The notes beneath the pieces were generated by a model. The model worked only from the letters and a program-made list of their open reading frames with translations, had not been told where the DNA came from and made no database searches. This document shows positions 7,935 through 16,748 of a stretch of 23,404 nucleotides of DNA, piece after piece. The position numbers and the translations under genes were made by a program. The DNA comes from Lachnospiraceae bacterium (GTDB lineage: Bacteria > Bacillota_A > Clostridia > Lachnospirales > Lachnospiraceae). Within the stretch, counting starts at the first letter, position 1. Each line of letters opens with the position of its first letter. Location: contig VSNT01000062.1 in assembly GCA_009774465.1 (NCBI GenBank), forward strand, positions 1 through 23,404, written 5' to 3'.

Positions 7935-9083
7935 ATGAAAGCTGACTTTTTCTTACATAAAATAAATGAAATGGGCATTCAAACTATTGTCGGAGTGCCT
8001 GATTCCACATTAAAGCAGCTATGTGACGAAATTCAACTGGATGCCGGAAAAAATTTCCGTCATTACGTAACTGCAAACGAAGGGGCTGCTGTCGCCCTTG
8101 CTTCCGGTGAATATCTTGCCACAGACAGGCCATGCTGTGTCTATCTGCAGAACTCCGGCATTGGCAATATAATTAATCCGGTTGCTTCTATCACCAACAG
8201 GGAAGTATATGGAATTCCAATGCTTTTTGTAATTGGCTGGCGGGGTGAACCGGGCAAAAAGGATGAACCCCAGCATGTCTATCAGGGAAAAATTACCTGC
8301 AAATTACTGGAAGTAATGGACATTCCTTATTCCGTTATTGATTCTGAAACCACAAACGAGGAACTTGATACGATTCTTGCAAACGCAGATTCTCACCTTT
8401 CAAATGAAATGCAATATGCTTTGGTAGTAAAAAAAGACACTTTTGAAAAGGGTTCTTCCTTTACCTGGGATAATGGCTATGCGCTTGTACGCGAACAGGC
8501 CTTAAAAACAATTCTTGAGGAGGTATATGAAGATTCTTACCTTATATCCACCACTGGAAAAATTTCCAGGGAGCTGTACGAGCAGAGCAACCAGCTTTTT
8601 GGCAGTCATGAGCGGCTTTTTATGTGCGTTGGAGGCATGGGGCATGCATCCATGATCGCATATGGTATGGCACAGGCAGATAAAACGAAAAAAATCGTCT
8701 GTATAGATGGAGACGGGGCCCTTATGATGCATATGGGTTCTTTGGCATTTATTGCAAAACAGGCTCCTGAAAATTATTTGCATATTGTAATCAATAATGC
8801 TTCCCACGAATCAGTAGGCGCTATGCCTACCGGTTTTTCGGGCCAGACTTACGCTCAAATTGCAAAAGCATGCGGATATCCTCATGTCACTACCGTTTAC
8901 ACGAAAGAAGATCTTAAGGCAGCTTTACAGAAGGCTAAAAAAATGCAAAAACTTTCTTTCATTGAGGTTATGGTATCTCTGGATTCCAGAAAGGATTTAG
9001 GCAGGCCTTTGGAAAGTGCAAGGGAAAACAGGATTCAATTTATGAATACCTGTATTAATCAATATAAGGGAGATTTTAAATGA
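7935..9083 (+). CDS. aepY: Phosphonopyruvate decarboxylase
   Basis: TPP-dependent enzyme, 382 residues, usual length for the single-chain family. It decarboxylates phosphonopyruvate to phosphonoacetaldehyde, pulling the unfavourable PEP mutase equilibrium forward. The conserved Glu of the PYR domain is E49 in TANEGAAVAL; the TPP motif runs from GDG (259-261) to NN (287-288), followed by HESVG. The ATG at 7935 has AGGAG 8 nt upstream; a GTG three codons earlier (7926) overlaps that site and is unlikely. The stop overlaps the following ATG (ATGA), so translation is coupled to the sulfatase-fold gene. Confidence 0.95.
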   Translation: MKADFFLHKINEMGIQTIVGVPDSTLKQLCDEIQLDAGKNFRHYVTANEGAAVALASGEYLATDRPCCVYLQNSGIGNIINPVASITNREVYGIPMLFVIGWRGEPGKKDEPQHVYQGKITCKLLEVMDIPYSVIDSETTNEELDTILANADSHLSNEMQYALVVKKDTFEKGSSFTWDNGYALVREQALKTILEEVYEDSYLISTTGKISRELYEQSNQLFGSHERLFMCVGGMGHASMIAYGMAQADKTKKIVCIDGDGALMMHMGSLAFIAKQAPENYLHIVINNASHESVGAMPTGFSGQTYAQIAKACGYPHVTTVYTKEDLKAALQKAKKMQKLSFIEVMVSLDSRKDLGRPLESARENRIQFMNTCINQYKGDFK

Positions 9084-10789
9084 AAGAAAAACTGAAAAAT
9101 TGGGGCATCGGTTTTTTGATATGCTTTTTATTTGCCTTTATGCTTTTGATTTTCGGCCCGGCAGAAATTTATTTTGTAAATGTAGCTGAATTTAAATTTG
9201 TGTATGGTGAGTTTGTATGGCTCCTGTCCGGAATTGCCATAATCAGTTCCGCTGTCATAAGTTTTCTTGCTGCATTTCTTCCGCCTGTAGTAAGAAAAAT
9301 TATATGGTCTGTTTTCTTCGGGCTGTCTGTTGCCGGTTATGCACAAATTATGTTTATCAATGAAGGGCTGGATCTGCTTGGAATGAATCCGGAAGGCTAT
9401 CAATCCGGTATTGGACAGGCTGTTTTCAATGGCTTTCTATGGCTGGCGCTGCTTGCTCTTATTATTTTTCTGGCTTTATGGAAGGAAAAAATCTGGCAAA
9501 GCATCATTTGCTTTGGAGCAGTTTTTTTAATAGGCATTCAATCGGTTGCCTGGATTTCATTGATGTTATCGGCTGAAGAAATTGCATACAAATACGAAGA
9601 AGGCGAATGGTCTCTTTCAGGTGAAGACCAGTTCAAAGTATCCTCTGGCAAAAATATTATTGTATTTGTACTGGATTATTTCAGCAATCAATATATAGAA
9701 CCAACAATGGAACAGTACCCTGATCTGCTTGACGGTTTGAATGATTTTACCTACTACAGCAACACTGACTGCACCTATTTCGGCACATATCCATCACTGG
9801 CACATATGCTGTCAGGCTCGGAACCTGATCCTTCAATTTCAATTAATGACTGGACCTCAAAAATATGGCAGGACGAAAAAACAGTGGGATTTTATCAGGC
9901 TTTGCATGATCAGAATTATGTGGTAAATGTTTATACTCCGGATAAAAACATGCTTTGCGGCATGAACAGTGCAGAAATATTAAACCAAAATTTTTCCAAC
10001 GTTACCAATGCCGGACAGGACTTTAATGTAAACTACGTCCTTCTTGCAAAAACAATGATTAAAATGTCAGCTTACCGTATGTTTCCATATGCATTAAAAC
10101 CTTATTTCTATGCAAATGTCAGCGAGTATTCTGAAATTATTACTCCGAAAAGCAGAGGAGTAAGCCATGAAAACCACCGTTATTATGGACATTTACTGGA
10201 AGAAAAGCTTTCAACAGATGACAAATCAAATTATTATATATTCCAGCATTTGTCGGGAACTCATGTCTATGAAACAGACATAACAGGTGAATATGCAGAA
10301 AACTCTTCTCTGGAAAAAACCGCAAAGGGCTGTATGGTCATCATGGAGGAATATTTAAATCAATTAAAAGAACTTGGAGTTTATGACGATGCCACTATTA
10401 TTATAACAGCAGATCATGGAGGTTCAAGGGACTCACAGGTTATATTTTTTATGAAAAATGCTCATGAATCCCATGAAGAAATGCTTATCAGCAATGCTCC
10501 TATTGGTTTAACAGAATTTCAGGCGACTATTGCACAATCTGCCGGAATTGATTATTCACCTTATGGACCAGCAGTCAGCGATATCTCTCCCTCTATACCC
10601 AGGGAAAGAACTGTATGGGTTCGTTTGTATGTTGATACCCTGCCCTCTGTTCCAAAATATTCCGGCGAAGGAGAAAGTGTATCCAATGCCTACTGCGGCT
10701 TTACCTATACGGGAGATATCAACGATCTATTCGAAAAATATGATGATGGACCAGATATTATCATTCCGGAAACAGACGGATTTTTCTAA
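9080..10789 (+). CDS. Membrane-anchored alkaline-phosphatase-superfamily (sulfatase/LtaS-like) transferase
   Basis: 569 residues. About five hydrophobic helices fill residues 8-163, and the rest (about 175-569) should be extracytoplasmic. Catalytic signs of the phospho-/sulfo-transferase superfamily: D199 in VFVLDYFS as first metal ligand, T236 in YFGTYPSLAHMLSG as likely nucleophile, HLSGTH (390-395), and TADHGG (443-448) as the second metal set. Relatives include lipoteichoic acid synthase, phosphoglycerol transferases and phosphoethanolamine transferases. In this locus it may transfer, trim or move a phosphonate or phosphoalcohol group on a surface glycan; the actual substrate is unknown. 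The RBS GGGAG is 7 nt before the ATG, which overlaps the stop of aepY. Confidence 0.85.
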   Translation: MKEKLKNWGIGFLICFLFAFMLLIFGPAEIYFVNVAEFKFVYGEFVWLLSGIAIISSAVISFLAAFLPPVVRKIIWSVFFGLSVAGYAQIMFINEGLDLLGMNPEGYQSGIGQAVFNGFLWLALLALIIFLALWKEKIWQSIICFGAVFLIGIQSVAWISLMLSAEEIAYKYEEGEWSLSGEDQFKVSSGKNIIVFVLDYFSNQYIEPTMEQYPDLLDGLNDFTYYSNTDCTYFGTYPSLAHMLSGSEPDPSISINDWTSKIWQDEKTVGFYQALHDQNYVVNVYTPDKNMLCGMNSAEILNQNFSNVTNAGQDFNVNYVLLAKTMIKMSAYRMFPYALKPYFYANVSEYSEIITPKSRGVSHENHRYYGHLLEEKLSTDDKSNYYIFQHLSGTHVYETDITGEYAENSSLEKTAKGCMVIMEEYLNQLKELGVYDDATIIITADHGGSRDSQVIFFMKNAHESHEEMLISNAPIGLTEFQATIAQSAGIDYSPYGPAVSDISPSIPRERTVWVRLYVDTLPSVPKYSGEGESVSNAYCGFTYTGDINDLFEKYDDGPDIIIPETDGFF

Positions 10790-10905
10790 AAAAACGTAAC
10801 TATATAAACAACGTACGCTGCCTTCATAAGGCATCCTATGTTAATAAAATCATGTAAGTCTTTTCTGCATGGAAAGGGCTTATGTGGGAAAGCACAGGTA
10901 TAACA
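10790..10905 (+). other. Intergenic gap with a small hairpin, no clear promoter
   Basis: The longest gap inside the operon. It holds a 6-bp hairpin TGCCTT-CAT-AAGGCA (10819-10833) without a T-tract, so not a convincing terminator. No -35/-10 pair of good quality was found on the plus strand. manC-manA may simply be co-transcribed with the AEP genes. Confidence 0.4.
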
Positions 10906-12219
10906 ATGAACATAGTTTTATTATCCGGCGGCTCAGGCAAACGATTATGGCCGCTATCCAACGATATTCGTTCCAAACAGTTTATTAAAATTTTCAAAAC
11001 ACCGGAAGGCGGCTATGAATCTATGGTGCAGCGCGTTTATCATCAGATTCGTAAGGCTGATGAAAATGCCACCATCACCATTGCCACATCCAAAACACAG
11101 GTATCTGCAATTCACAATCAATTAGGTGATAATGTGGGTATTTCCGTAGAGCCCTGCAGAAGAGATACCTTTCCGGCAATTGCCCTGGCAACCGCTTACC
11201 TTCATGATGTTCTGGGCATTTCCAGGGAAGAATCTGTGGTAGTCTGTCCCGTGGATCCTTACGTGGAGGATGATTATTTTGAAATGATTAAGAAATTAAG
11301 TCTTCAGGCAGATAAGGGAGAAGCAAATCTGGTTTTAATGGGAATTGAACCTACCTACCCCAGTGAAAAGTATGGTTATATCATCCCGGAAAACAGTAAT
11401 TTTATCAGTGATGTTTCCTGCTTTAAAGAAAAACCTGATGTAAAAACTGCCAAAGAATATATTTCCCAGGGAGCTTTGTGGAATGGAGGCGTGTTTGCTT
11501 ATAAGTTAAAGTACGTCCTTGATAAAGCACATGAATTAATTGACTTTACTGACTATGAAGATTTGTTTTCCAGGTATGAAACTTTAACTAAAATAAGTTT
11601 TGACTATGCAGTGGTGGAAAAAGAAAGTAAAATTCAGGTAATGCGTTTTTCCGGCCAGTGGAAGGATCTGGGCACCTGGAATACCCTGACGGAAGCAATG
11701 GAAGAGCCTAATGTTGGAGAAGCTGTAATGAATGAAACATGCAGCAATGTTCACATTATTAATGAACTTGATGTTCCCATTCTTGCGATGGGATTATCTG
11801 ACGTAGTTATCTCAGCCAGCCCGGATGGCATTCTGGTTTCAGATAAAGAGCAGTCAAGTTACATTAAGCCTTTTGTTGATAAATTTGACCAGCAGATTAT
11901 GTTTGCAGAAAAATCCTGGGGAAGTTTTCGGGTACTGGATGTAGAATCAGGCAGTATGACCATAAAAGTTATTTTAAACCCGGGACATAAAATGAACTAT
12001 CACAGTCATAAACACAGGGATGAAATCTGGGTAGTTATCTCCGGCACAGGACATACTGTTGTAGACGGAATGGAACAAAAAGTCAGCGCCGGTGACGTAA
12101 TCACCATGCAGGCCGGATGTCGTCATACTATTTTTGCCGATACAGAATTAAAGCTGATCGAGGTTCAATTAGGCAAGGAAATCAGTGTTCATGATAAACA
12201 AAAATTTGCACTTGAATAA
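10906..12219 (+). CDS. manC: Mannose-1-phosphate guanylyltransferase with C-terminal cupin (ManC type)
   Basis: 437 residues. The N-terminal nucleotidyltransferase domain begins with LLSGGSGKRLWPLSND, the GDP-sugar pyrophosphorylase signature, and has FKEKPD and WNGGVFAYK further on. The C-terminal cupin (about 330-437) carries HSHKHRDEIWVV and a final AGCRHTIFA histidine, as in bifunctional ManC/type II phosphomannose isomerases. It makes GDP-mannose from GTP and mannose-1-phosphate. I prefer ATG 10906, where homologues begin; ATG 10882 would add eight residues and has a purine-rich stretch only 3 nt away. A 116-nt gap separates it from the gene before, and manA overlaps its end. No phosphomannomutase gene is in the window. 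Confidence 0.93.
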   Translation: MNIVLLSGGSGKRLWPLSNDIRSKQFIKIFKTPEGGYESMVQRVYHQIRKADENATITIATSKTQVSAIHNQLGDNVGISVEPCRRDTFPAIALATAYLHDVLGISREESVVVCPVDPYVEDDYFEMIKKLSLQADKGEANLVLMGIEPTYPSEKYGYIIPENSNFISDVSCFKEKPDVKTAKEYISQGALWNGGVFAYKLKYVLDKAHELIDFTDYEDLFSRYETLTKISFDYAVVEKESKIQVMRFSGQWKDLGTWNTLTEAMEEPNVGEAVMNETCSNVHIINELDVPILAMGLSDVVISASPDGILVSDKEQSSYIKPFVDKFDQQIMFAEKSWGSFRVLDVESGSMTIKVILNPGHKMNYHSHKHRDEIWVVISGTGHTVVDGMEQKVSAGDVITMQAGCRHTIFADTELKLIEVQLGKEISVHDKQKFALE

Positions 12220-13195
12220 CCCCTTTTTATTAAAACCGGCAGGAAAAGATTATCTGTGGGGCGGCCGCCGGTTAAATGACGATTTTTCAAAAGGCATTGA
12301 TATGACGCCGCTGGCGGAAACCTGGGAATGTTCTACCCATCCTGATGGCCTCAGTATCATAAACAGCGGAGTTCATAAAGGCGCTTTTCTTTCTGACGTG
12401 CTGCAGGCACACCCTGAATATTTGGGCCTGCATTCCATGTCCCAAAAAGAGCTTCCAATCCTGATTAAATTTATTGATGCAAAAGATGATTTGTCTGTAC
12501 AGGTGCATCCGGACGACGCTTACGCAATGGCCCATGAAAAAGGCGCCAACGGAAAAACAGAAATGTGGTACGTTATGGATGCTTCAAAAGACGCTAAGCT
12601 CATCTACGGTCTTTCCCACACTGCCGATAAGGAAACCATAAAAAAAGGAATTGAAGAGGGAACCCTTGAAAAGTACCTTCAAAAAGTACCTGTTAAAAAA
12701 AATGATGTTTTTTCCATAGAGCCCGGCACCATACATGCCATTGGTGCAGGTGCCCTGATTGCAGAAGTACAGGAAAATTCAAATATTACTTACCGCCTGT
12801 ATGATTATGACCGTATAGATAAAACAGGGCATAAAAGAGCTCTGCATATAGAAAAAGCTCTTGATGTGGCTAATTTAAACGGAATCGAAGCACCAAGACA
12901 AAATTTAAGGGTATTAAAATATCAGCCCGGTTGTGCTGTTGAGTTTTTATACCGCTGTAAATATTTTCAAGTGGAACGTATGCTGGTAAATACGGAGCGG
13001 ATTCGTGAAATGGTTCCCTTTGCCACCACCGAACTTTCCTTTGAAGTACTGCTGTGCATGGATGGCTGCGGAAGTATATCCTTCGGAAAAAATGAAATGC
13101 TCCACTTCTTTCGCGGCGACTGTATTTTTGTACCTGCAAGCTCTGTTTCCATTAAAATTCATGGCAGTGCACAATTCTTAAAGGTAGGCTGTTAG
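12191..13195 (+). CDS. manA: Mannose-6-phosphate isomerase, class I
   Basis: 334 residues, typical of the short Bacillus-type class I phosphomannose isomerases. It interconverts fructose-6-phosphate and mannose-6-phosphate in the cytoplasm. Zinc site: Q104 and H106 in VQVHPDD, E124 in KTEMWYV, and H182 in EPGTIHAIGAG. The conserved YLWGG is near the N-terminus. The chosen ATG has AAGGAA about 10 nt upstream, and a GTG two codons earlier is the alternative. It overlaps manC by 29 nt in another frame. Together they give F6P to Man6P and Man1P to GDP-mannose; the mutase between must be encoded elsewhere. Confidence 0.95.
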   Translation: MINKNLHLNNPFLLKPAGKDYLWGGRRLNDDFSKGIDMTPLAETWECSTHPDGLSIINSGVHKGAFLSDVLQAHPEYLGLHSMSQKELPILIKFIDAKDDLSVQVHPDDAYAMAHEKGANGKTEMWYVMDASKDAKLIYGLSHTADKETIKKGIEEGTLEKYLQKVPVKKNDVFSIEPGTIHAIGAGALIAEVQENSNITYRLYDYDRIDKTGHKRALHIEKALDVANLNGIEAPRQNLRVLKYQPGCAVEFLYRCKYFQVERMLVNTERIREMVPFATTELSFEVLLCMDGCGSISFGKNEMLHFFRGDCIFVPASSVSIKIHGSAQFLKVGC

Positions 13196-13216
13196 AAAAA
13201 ATCAGAAAAAAAGTAT

Positions 13217-13245
13217 TTGACTTTTAAATTTTTCAGTGATATTAT
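13217..13245 (+). promoter_or_regulatory. Promoter of the trp operon
   Basis: TTGACT (13217-13222), a 17-nt spacer and TATTAT (13240-13245), placing the start of transcription near 13252, just before the T-box leader. It shares TTGACTTTTAAATT exactly with the phosphonate operon promoter. Confidence 0.8.
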
Positions 13246-13264
13246 GTAAAAAATTAATAACACC

Positions 13265-13545
13265 TAAACCGTTGATGCGGAGATAAAGGTGATGATGCTC
13301 CCACAGAGAGCCCGGATTGCTGAGAACGGGCGGAAAACAAATCATCAAATGGACCGCTGAGGGTGCAGTGAACAATAGTTGCTTCGTAACTATTCAGTAT
13401 TCTGCAACGTAAGGCATACGTCAGTTGCCAGGGATATGATGGTATCCCGTAAGCGTACAGCATGGGCTGTAAATCAAGGTGGCACCGCGGATATAGTATA
13501 CTTATTCGTCCTTGACAGAAATACTTCTGTCAGGGGCGTTTTTTT
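13265..13545 (+). promoter_or_regulatory. T-box riboswitch, tRNA-Trp specific
   Basis: Leader RNA that senses uncharged tRNA. Stem I base GCGG (13277-13280) pairs with CCGC (13354-13357). The helix above uses GATGAT (13291-13296) with ATCATC (13341-13346). The specifier loop between carries TGG at 13350-13352, the Trp codon, followed by the usual purine. Further hairpins: AATAGTT/AACTATT (13374-13394), GGGATA/TATCCC (13431-13448) and TACAGC/GCTGTA (13456-13471). The T-box AAGGTGGCACCGCGG is at 13476-13490. Its TGGC should pair with the GCCA end of tRNA-Trp (discriminator G), agreeing with the specifier. It controls trpEGDCFBA by antitermination. Confidence 0.96.
13507..13545 (+). terminator. 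T-box-controlled intrinsic terminator
   Basis: 14-bp stem with two G-U pairs, CGTCCTTGACAGAA (13507-13520) and TTCTGTCAGGGGCG (13525-13538), loop ATAC, then seven Ts (13539-13545). CCTT in its 5' arm can instead pair with AAGG of the T-box, giving the antiterminator when uncharged tRNA-Trp is bound. Confidence 0.93.
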
Positions 13546-13564
13546 GTGTAAGAAAGGAGACATT

Positions 13565-15025
13565 ATGATACAACCTGAAATCAATGTACTAAAAGAGCTT
13601 CAAAAAGAAAATAAATACAAAACAGCTCCTGTCAGCATGGAAATTCTGTCCGATTTAAGAACTCCCATTGAAGTTCTTAAAATAATAAAAGGGATTTCCA
13701 CCCACTGTTATTTACTGGAATCTGTTTCTGACCACGAAAAATGGGGGCGCTACACCTTTTTAGGATATGATCCCAGCCTGGAAATCACATGCCAGAACGG
13801 ACACATGAAACTGGGAGAATCTTCTTTTGAAACCACTGATCCGGGAAAATACATCCGACAGATATTAAGTGAGTACAAAAGTCCCCGATTCCCACACCTT
13901 CCTCCTTTTACCGGAGGACTGGTAGGATATTTTTCCTATGATTACTTAAAATACTCAGAGCCTTCTTTAGATTTAAACGCAGTTGATACAGAAAGGTTTA
14001 AGGATGTAGATTTAATGCTGTTTGATAAGGTAATTGCTTTTGACAATTTCAGACAGAAAATTATTTTAATTGTTAATATTCATCTTGAACGTTTAGAAGA
14101 TGAATACAAACGGGCGTCTGCCGAATTGAATAAAATGGCAGAACTGATAAAGGCAAGCAAACCTGTTTCCGGCTTTTCCGGCAGATGTACTTCTGACTTC
14201 CATCCTTTGTTTCAAAAAGAAGAGTACTGCGCTATGGTGGAAAAGGCCAAACATCACATTAAGGAAGGCGATATTTTTCAGATCGTTCTCTCCAACCGCT
14301 TTGAGGCTGATTTTGAAGGAAGCCTCTTAAATGCCTACCGGCTTCTTCGAACCCTGAATCCTTCGCCCTACATGTTTTACTTTTCCAGCAGTGATTTGGA
14401 AGTGGCAGGCGCTTCACCGGAAACTCTGGTTAAACTCAAAAATGATACTCTTTATACATTTCCTTTGGCAGGCACCCGCCAAAGAGGCAGGACGCCGGAA
14501 GAAGATAAAGCACTGGAAAAAGAGCTCTTAGCCGATCCAAAAGAATTAGCCGAGCATAACATGCTGGTGGATCTTGGAAGAAATGACATTGGAAAAATCA
14601 GCAAATTTGGAACTGTAAAAGTAGAGAAATACCTTAGCATCGAAAAGTATTCCCATGTGATGCATATTGGTTCTACTGTACGGGGACAAATCAGAGAAAC
14701 AGAAGATGCCCTGTCAGCAATTGATGCTATTCTTCCTGCAGGCACGCTCTCCGGCGCACCAAAAGTCAGGGCCTGCCAGCTCATTAATGATCTGGAAAAC
14801 AACAAGCGGGGAATTTACGGAGGGGCAATCGGCTATCTGGACTTTACCGGCAACCTGGACACCTGTATTGCCATCCGGATTGCCTACAGGAAAAACGGGA
14901 AAGTATTTGTAAGAAGCGGCGCCGGAATTGTAGCCGACTCCGTTCCCGAAAAAGAATATCAGGAGTGCATAAACAAGGCGGCAGCAGTAATCAATGCATT
15001 AAAATCCATAGAGGAGGTGGAATAA
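13565..15025 (+). CDS. trpE: Anthranilate synthase component I
   Basis: 486 residues, normal length. It makes anthranilate from chorismate with ammonia supplied by TrpG. Feedback-site LLES (50-53) and GRYTFLGYDP are at the N-terminus, then the chorismate-binding domain: DIFQIVLSNRFE, GTRQRG, HNMLVDLGRND and TLSGAPKVRA. The ATG at 13565 has AAAGGAG 5 nt upstream. The frame is open further upstream to 13379 through the T-box, but that stretch is leader RNA. The stop TAA shares a base with the trpG start (TAATG). Presence of LLES suggests tryptophan feedback inhibition in addition to the T-box. Confidence 0.97.
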   Translation: MIQPEINVLKELQKENKYKTAPVSMEILSDLRTPIEVLKIIKGISTHCYLLESVSDHEKWGRYTFLGYDPSLEITCQNGHMKLGESSFETTDPGKYIRQILSEYKSPRFPHLPPFTGGLVGYFSYDYLKYSEPSLDLNAVDTERFKDVDLMLFDKVIAFDNFRQKIILIVNIHLERLEDEYKRASAELNKMAELIKASKPVSGFSGRCTSDFHPLFQKEEYCAMVEKAKHHIKEGDIFQIVLSNRFEADFEGSLLNAYRLLRTLNPSPYMFYFSSSDLEVAGASPETLVKLKNDTLYTFPLAGTRQRGRTPEEDKALEKELLADPKELAEHNMLVDLGRNDIGKISKFGTVKVEKYLSIEKYSHVMHIGSTVRGQIRETEDALSAIDAILPAGTLSGAPKVRACQLINDLENNKRGIYGGAIGYLDFTGNLDTCIAIRIAYRKNGKVFVRSGAGIVADSVPEKEYQECINKAAAVINALKSIEEVE

Positions 15026-15606
15026 TGATTTTACTAATTGACAATTATGACAGTTTTTCCTACAACCTGTTCCAATTAATTGGTTCCTTAAATCCGGATA
15101 TTAAAGTCATTAGAAATGATGCTGCTTCTGTAAAGGAAATTGAGGAAATGAAACCGGAAGCAATTATCATTTCCCCCGGCCCGGGCAGACCGGAGGATGC
15201 AGGAATCTGTGTTGATGCTGTAAAAGAATTAGGAAACAAAATCCCCATTCTGGGCGTCTGTCTGGGGCATCAGGCCATTTGTATGGCTTATGGCGGAACG
15301 ATCTCCTATGCCAGAGAACTAATGCATGGAAAGCAGTCCGATATGACACTTGACAGAAGCAGTCCCATTTTTCAGGGATTGCCTGATCGAATACCTGTTG
15401 CAAGATATCACTCTCTTGCACTTGTTGAAGAAACCCTTCCTGAATGCCTTACGATAACCGCAAGAACTGACAATGGAGAAATTATGGCTATCCAGCATAA
15501 AGCATATCCTGTGTATGGCCTGCAGTTTCATCCTGAATCTATTCTTACTCCGAATGGGAAATCTATTGCAGCTAATTTTTTAAAGCAGGTTAAAGTCTGC
15601 AAATGA
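15025..15606 (+). CDS. trpG: Anthranilate synthase component II (glutamine amidotransferase)
   Basis: 193 residues, class I glutamine amidotransferase. It hydrolyses glutamine and channels ammonia to TrpE. Catalytic triad: C79 in GVCLGHQ, and H169 and E171 in QFHPES. The N-terminus has DNYDSFSYN, typical of TrpG/PabA. The strong RBS GGAGGTGG lies inside the end of trpE, and start and stop overlap by one base, so the two subunits are coupled. PabA-type use for folate as well is possible, as in many Firmicutes. Confidence 0.96.
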   Translation: MILLIDNYDSFSYNLFQLIGSLNPDIKVIRNDAASVKEIEEMKPEAIIISPGPGRPEDAGICVDAVKELGNKIPILGVCLGHQAICMAYGGTISYARELMHGKQSDMTLDRSSPIFQGLPDRIPVARYHSLALVEETLPECLTITARTDNGEIMAIQHKAYPVYGLQFHPESILTPNGKSIAANFLKQVKVCK

Positions 15607-15676
15607 AAAAATAAAAGGAAATGTAACTGAAAACTCTAATGTGAATGCCCGGCAAAGCGGGCGGAAAGGAGCAATA

Positions 15677-16693
15677 ATGATTAAAGAAGCAATCGTAAAA
15701 ATTGTTGATAAACAGGATTTGACTTATGAAGAGGCTTATGCTGTCATGAATGAAATTATGAGCGGAGAAACTTCTCCTACACAAAATGCAGCTTTTCTGG
15801 CGGCTTTATCCACCAAAAGCACCAAATCAGAAACCATACATGAAATAGCCGGATGTGCCGCCGCCATGAGAAGCCATGCGCTTAAAGTAACTCATAATAT
15901 GGATGTTCTGGAGATTGTTGGTACAGGTGGTGACGGTTCCCACAGTTTTAACATTTCCACTACCTCCGCATTAGTTGCTGCAGCAGGAGGTATTAAAGTA
16001 GCAAAGCATGGCAACCGTGCCGCTTCCTCTAAATGCGGAGCGGCAGACTGTCTGGAAGCCCTCGGTGTTAATATTGATCTTACCCCTGAAAAGTGTAAAG
16101 AGCTTCTTGAAAAAGCCGGAATCTGCTTTTTATTTGCGCAAAAGTATCATACCTCTATGAAATACGTAGGTTCTATCCGTAAGGAGCTTGGTATACGAAC
16201 CGTATTCAATATTTTAGGTCCTCTGACCAACCCTGCTTCCCCTTCCATGCAGCTTCTGGGGGTTTATGATCCCTCTTTGGTAGAGCCCCTTGCAAGAGTG
16301 CTTTCAAACCTGGGAGTAAAAAGAGGCCTTGTGGTCTATGGACTTGACAAAATGGATGAGATTTCTGCAAGCGCGCCCACTGCTGTCTGTGAAATAAATA
16401 ATGGTGAGTACGCAAGCTATACCATAAAACCGGAAGACTTTGGCCTGACCTCCTGCCATAAAGAAGAACTTACAGGCGGCACTCCGGAGGAAAATGCAGC
16501 TATCACACTTTCTATTTTAAAAGGAGAAAAAAGCCCCAAAAGAAACGCAGTTCTTCTAAATGCCGGCGCTGCCCTTTATATCGGAGGAAAAGCTGACAGT
16601 ATGAAAGACGGTATTTTGTTGGCTGCAGAATTAATTGACAGTGGTAAAGCACTTACAACACTAGAAGCCTTCAAAGAAATAAGCAATTCCTGA
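15677..16693 (+). CDS. trpD: Anthranilate phosphoribosyltransferase
   Basis: 338 residues, complete. It joins anthranilate and PRPP to phosphoribosylanthranilate. PRPP site GTGGDGSHSFNIST starts at 82; KHGNRAASSKCGAAD (110-124) is the anthranilate/phosphate region. The RBS GGAAAGGAG is directly before the ATG at 15677; the frame is open 12 codons further up but without a site. A 70-nt gap after trpG holds a small GC hairpin, GCCCG/CGGGC (15647-15662), abutting the ribosome binding site, which could tune translation. Confidence 0.96.
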   Translation: MIKEAIVKIVDKQDLTYEEAYAVMNEIMSGETSPTQNAAFLAALSTKSTKSETIHEIAGCAAAMRSHALKVTHNMDVLEIVGTGGDGSHSFNISTTSALVAAAGGIKVAKHGNRAASSKCGAADCLEALGVNIDLTPEKCKELLEKAGICFLFAQKYHTSMKYVGSIRKELGIRTVFNILGPLTNPASPSMQLLGVYDPSLVEPLARVLSNLGVKRGLVVYGLDKMDEISASAPTAVCEINNGEYASYTIKPEDFGLTSCHKEELTGGTPEENAAITLSILKGEKSPKRNAVLLNAGAALYIGGKADSMKDGILLAAELIDSGKALTTLEAFKEISNS

Positions 16694-16748
16694 AAAACCT
16701 TTTTCCTATGCTGAGACTTTATAAAAAATGAAAGGATTTCATATCAGA

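Noticed and set aside
4747..9083. Phosphonate catabolism locus (phnW with degradation genes)
   Set aside because: PEP mutase and phosphonopyruvate decarboxylase are biosynthetic, and no phnX, phnA/phnY or transporter is present.
10819..10833. Hairpin after the sulfatase-fold gene as operon terminator
   Set aside because: A 6-bp stem with no T-tract on the plus strand.
13379..13564. Upstream extension of the trpE reading frame through the leader
   Set aside because: The region is T-box RNA with its terminator; the RBS-preceded ATG at 13565 fits the family N-terminus.
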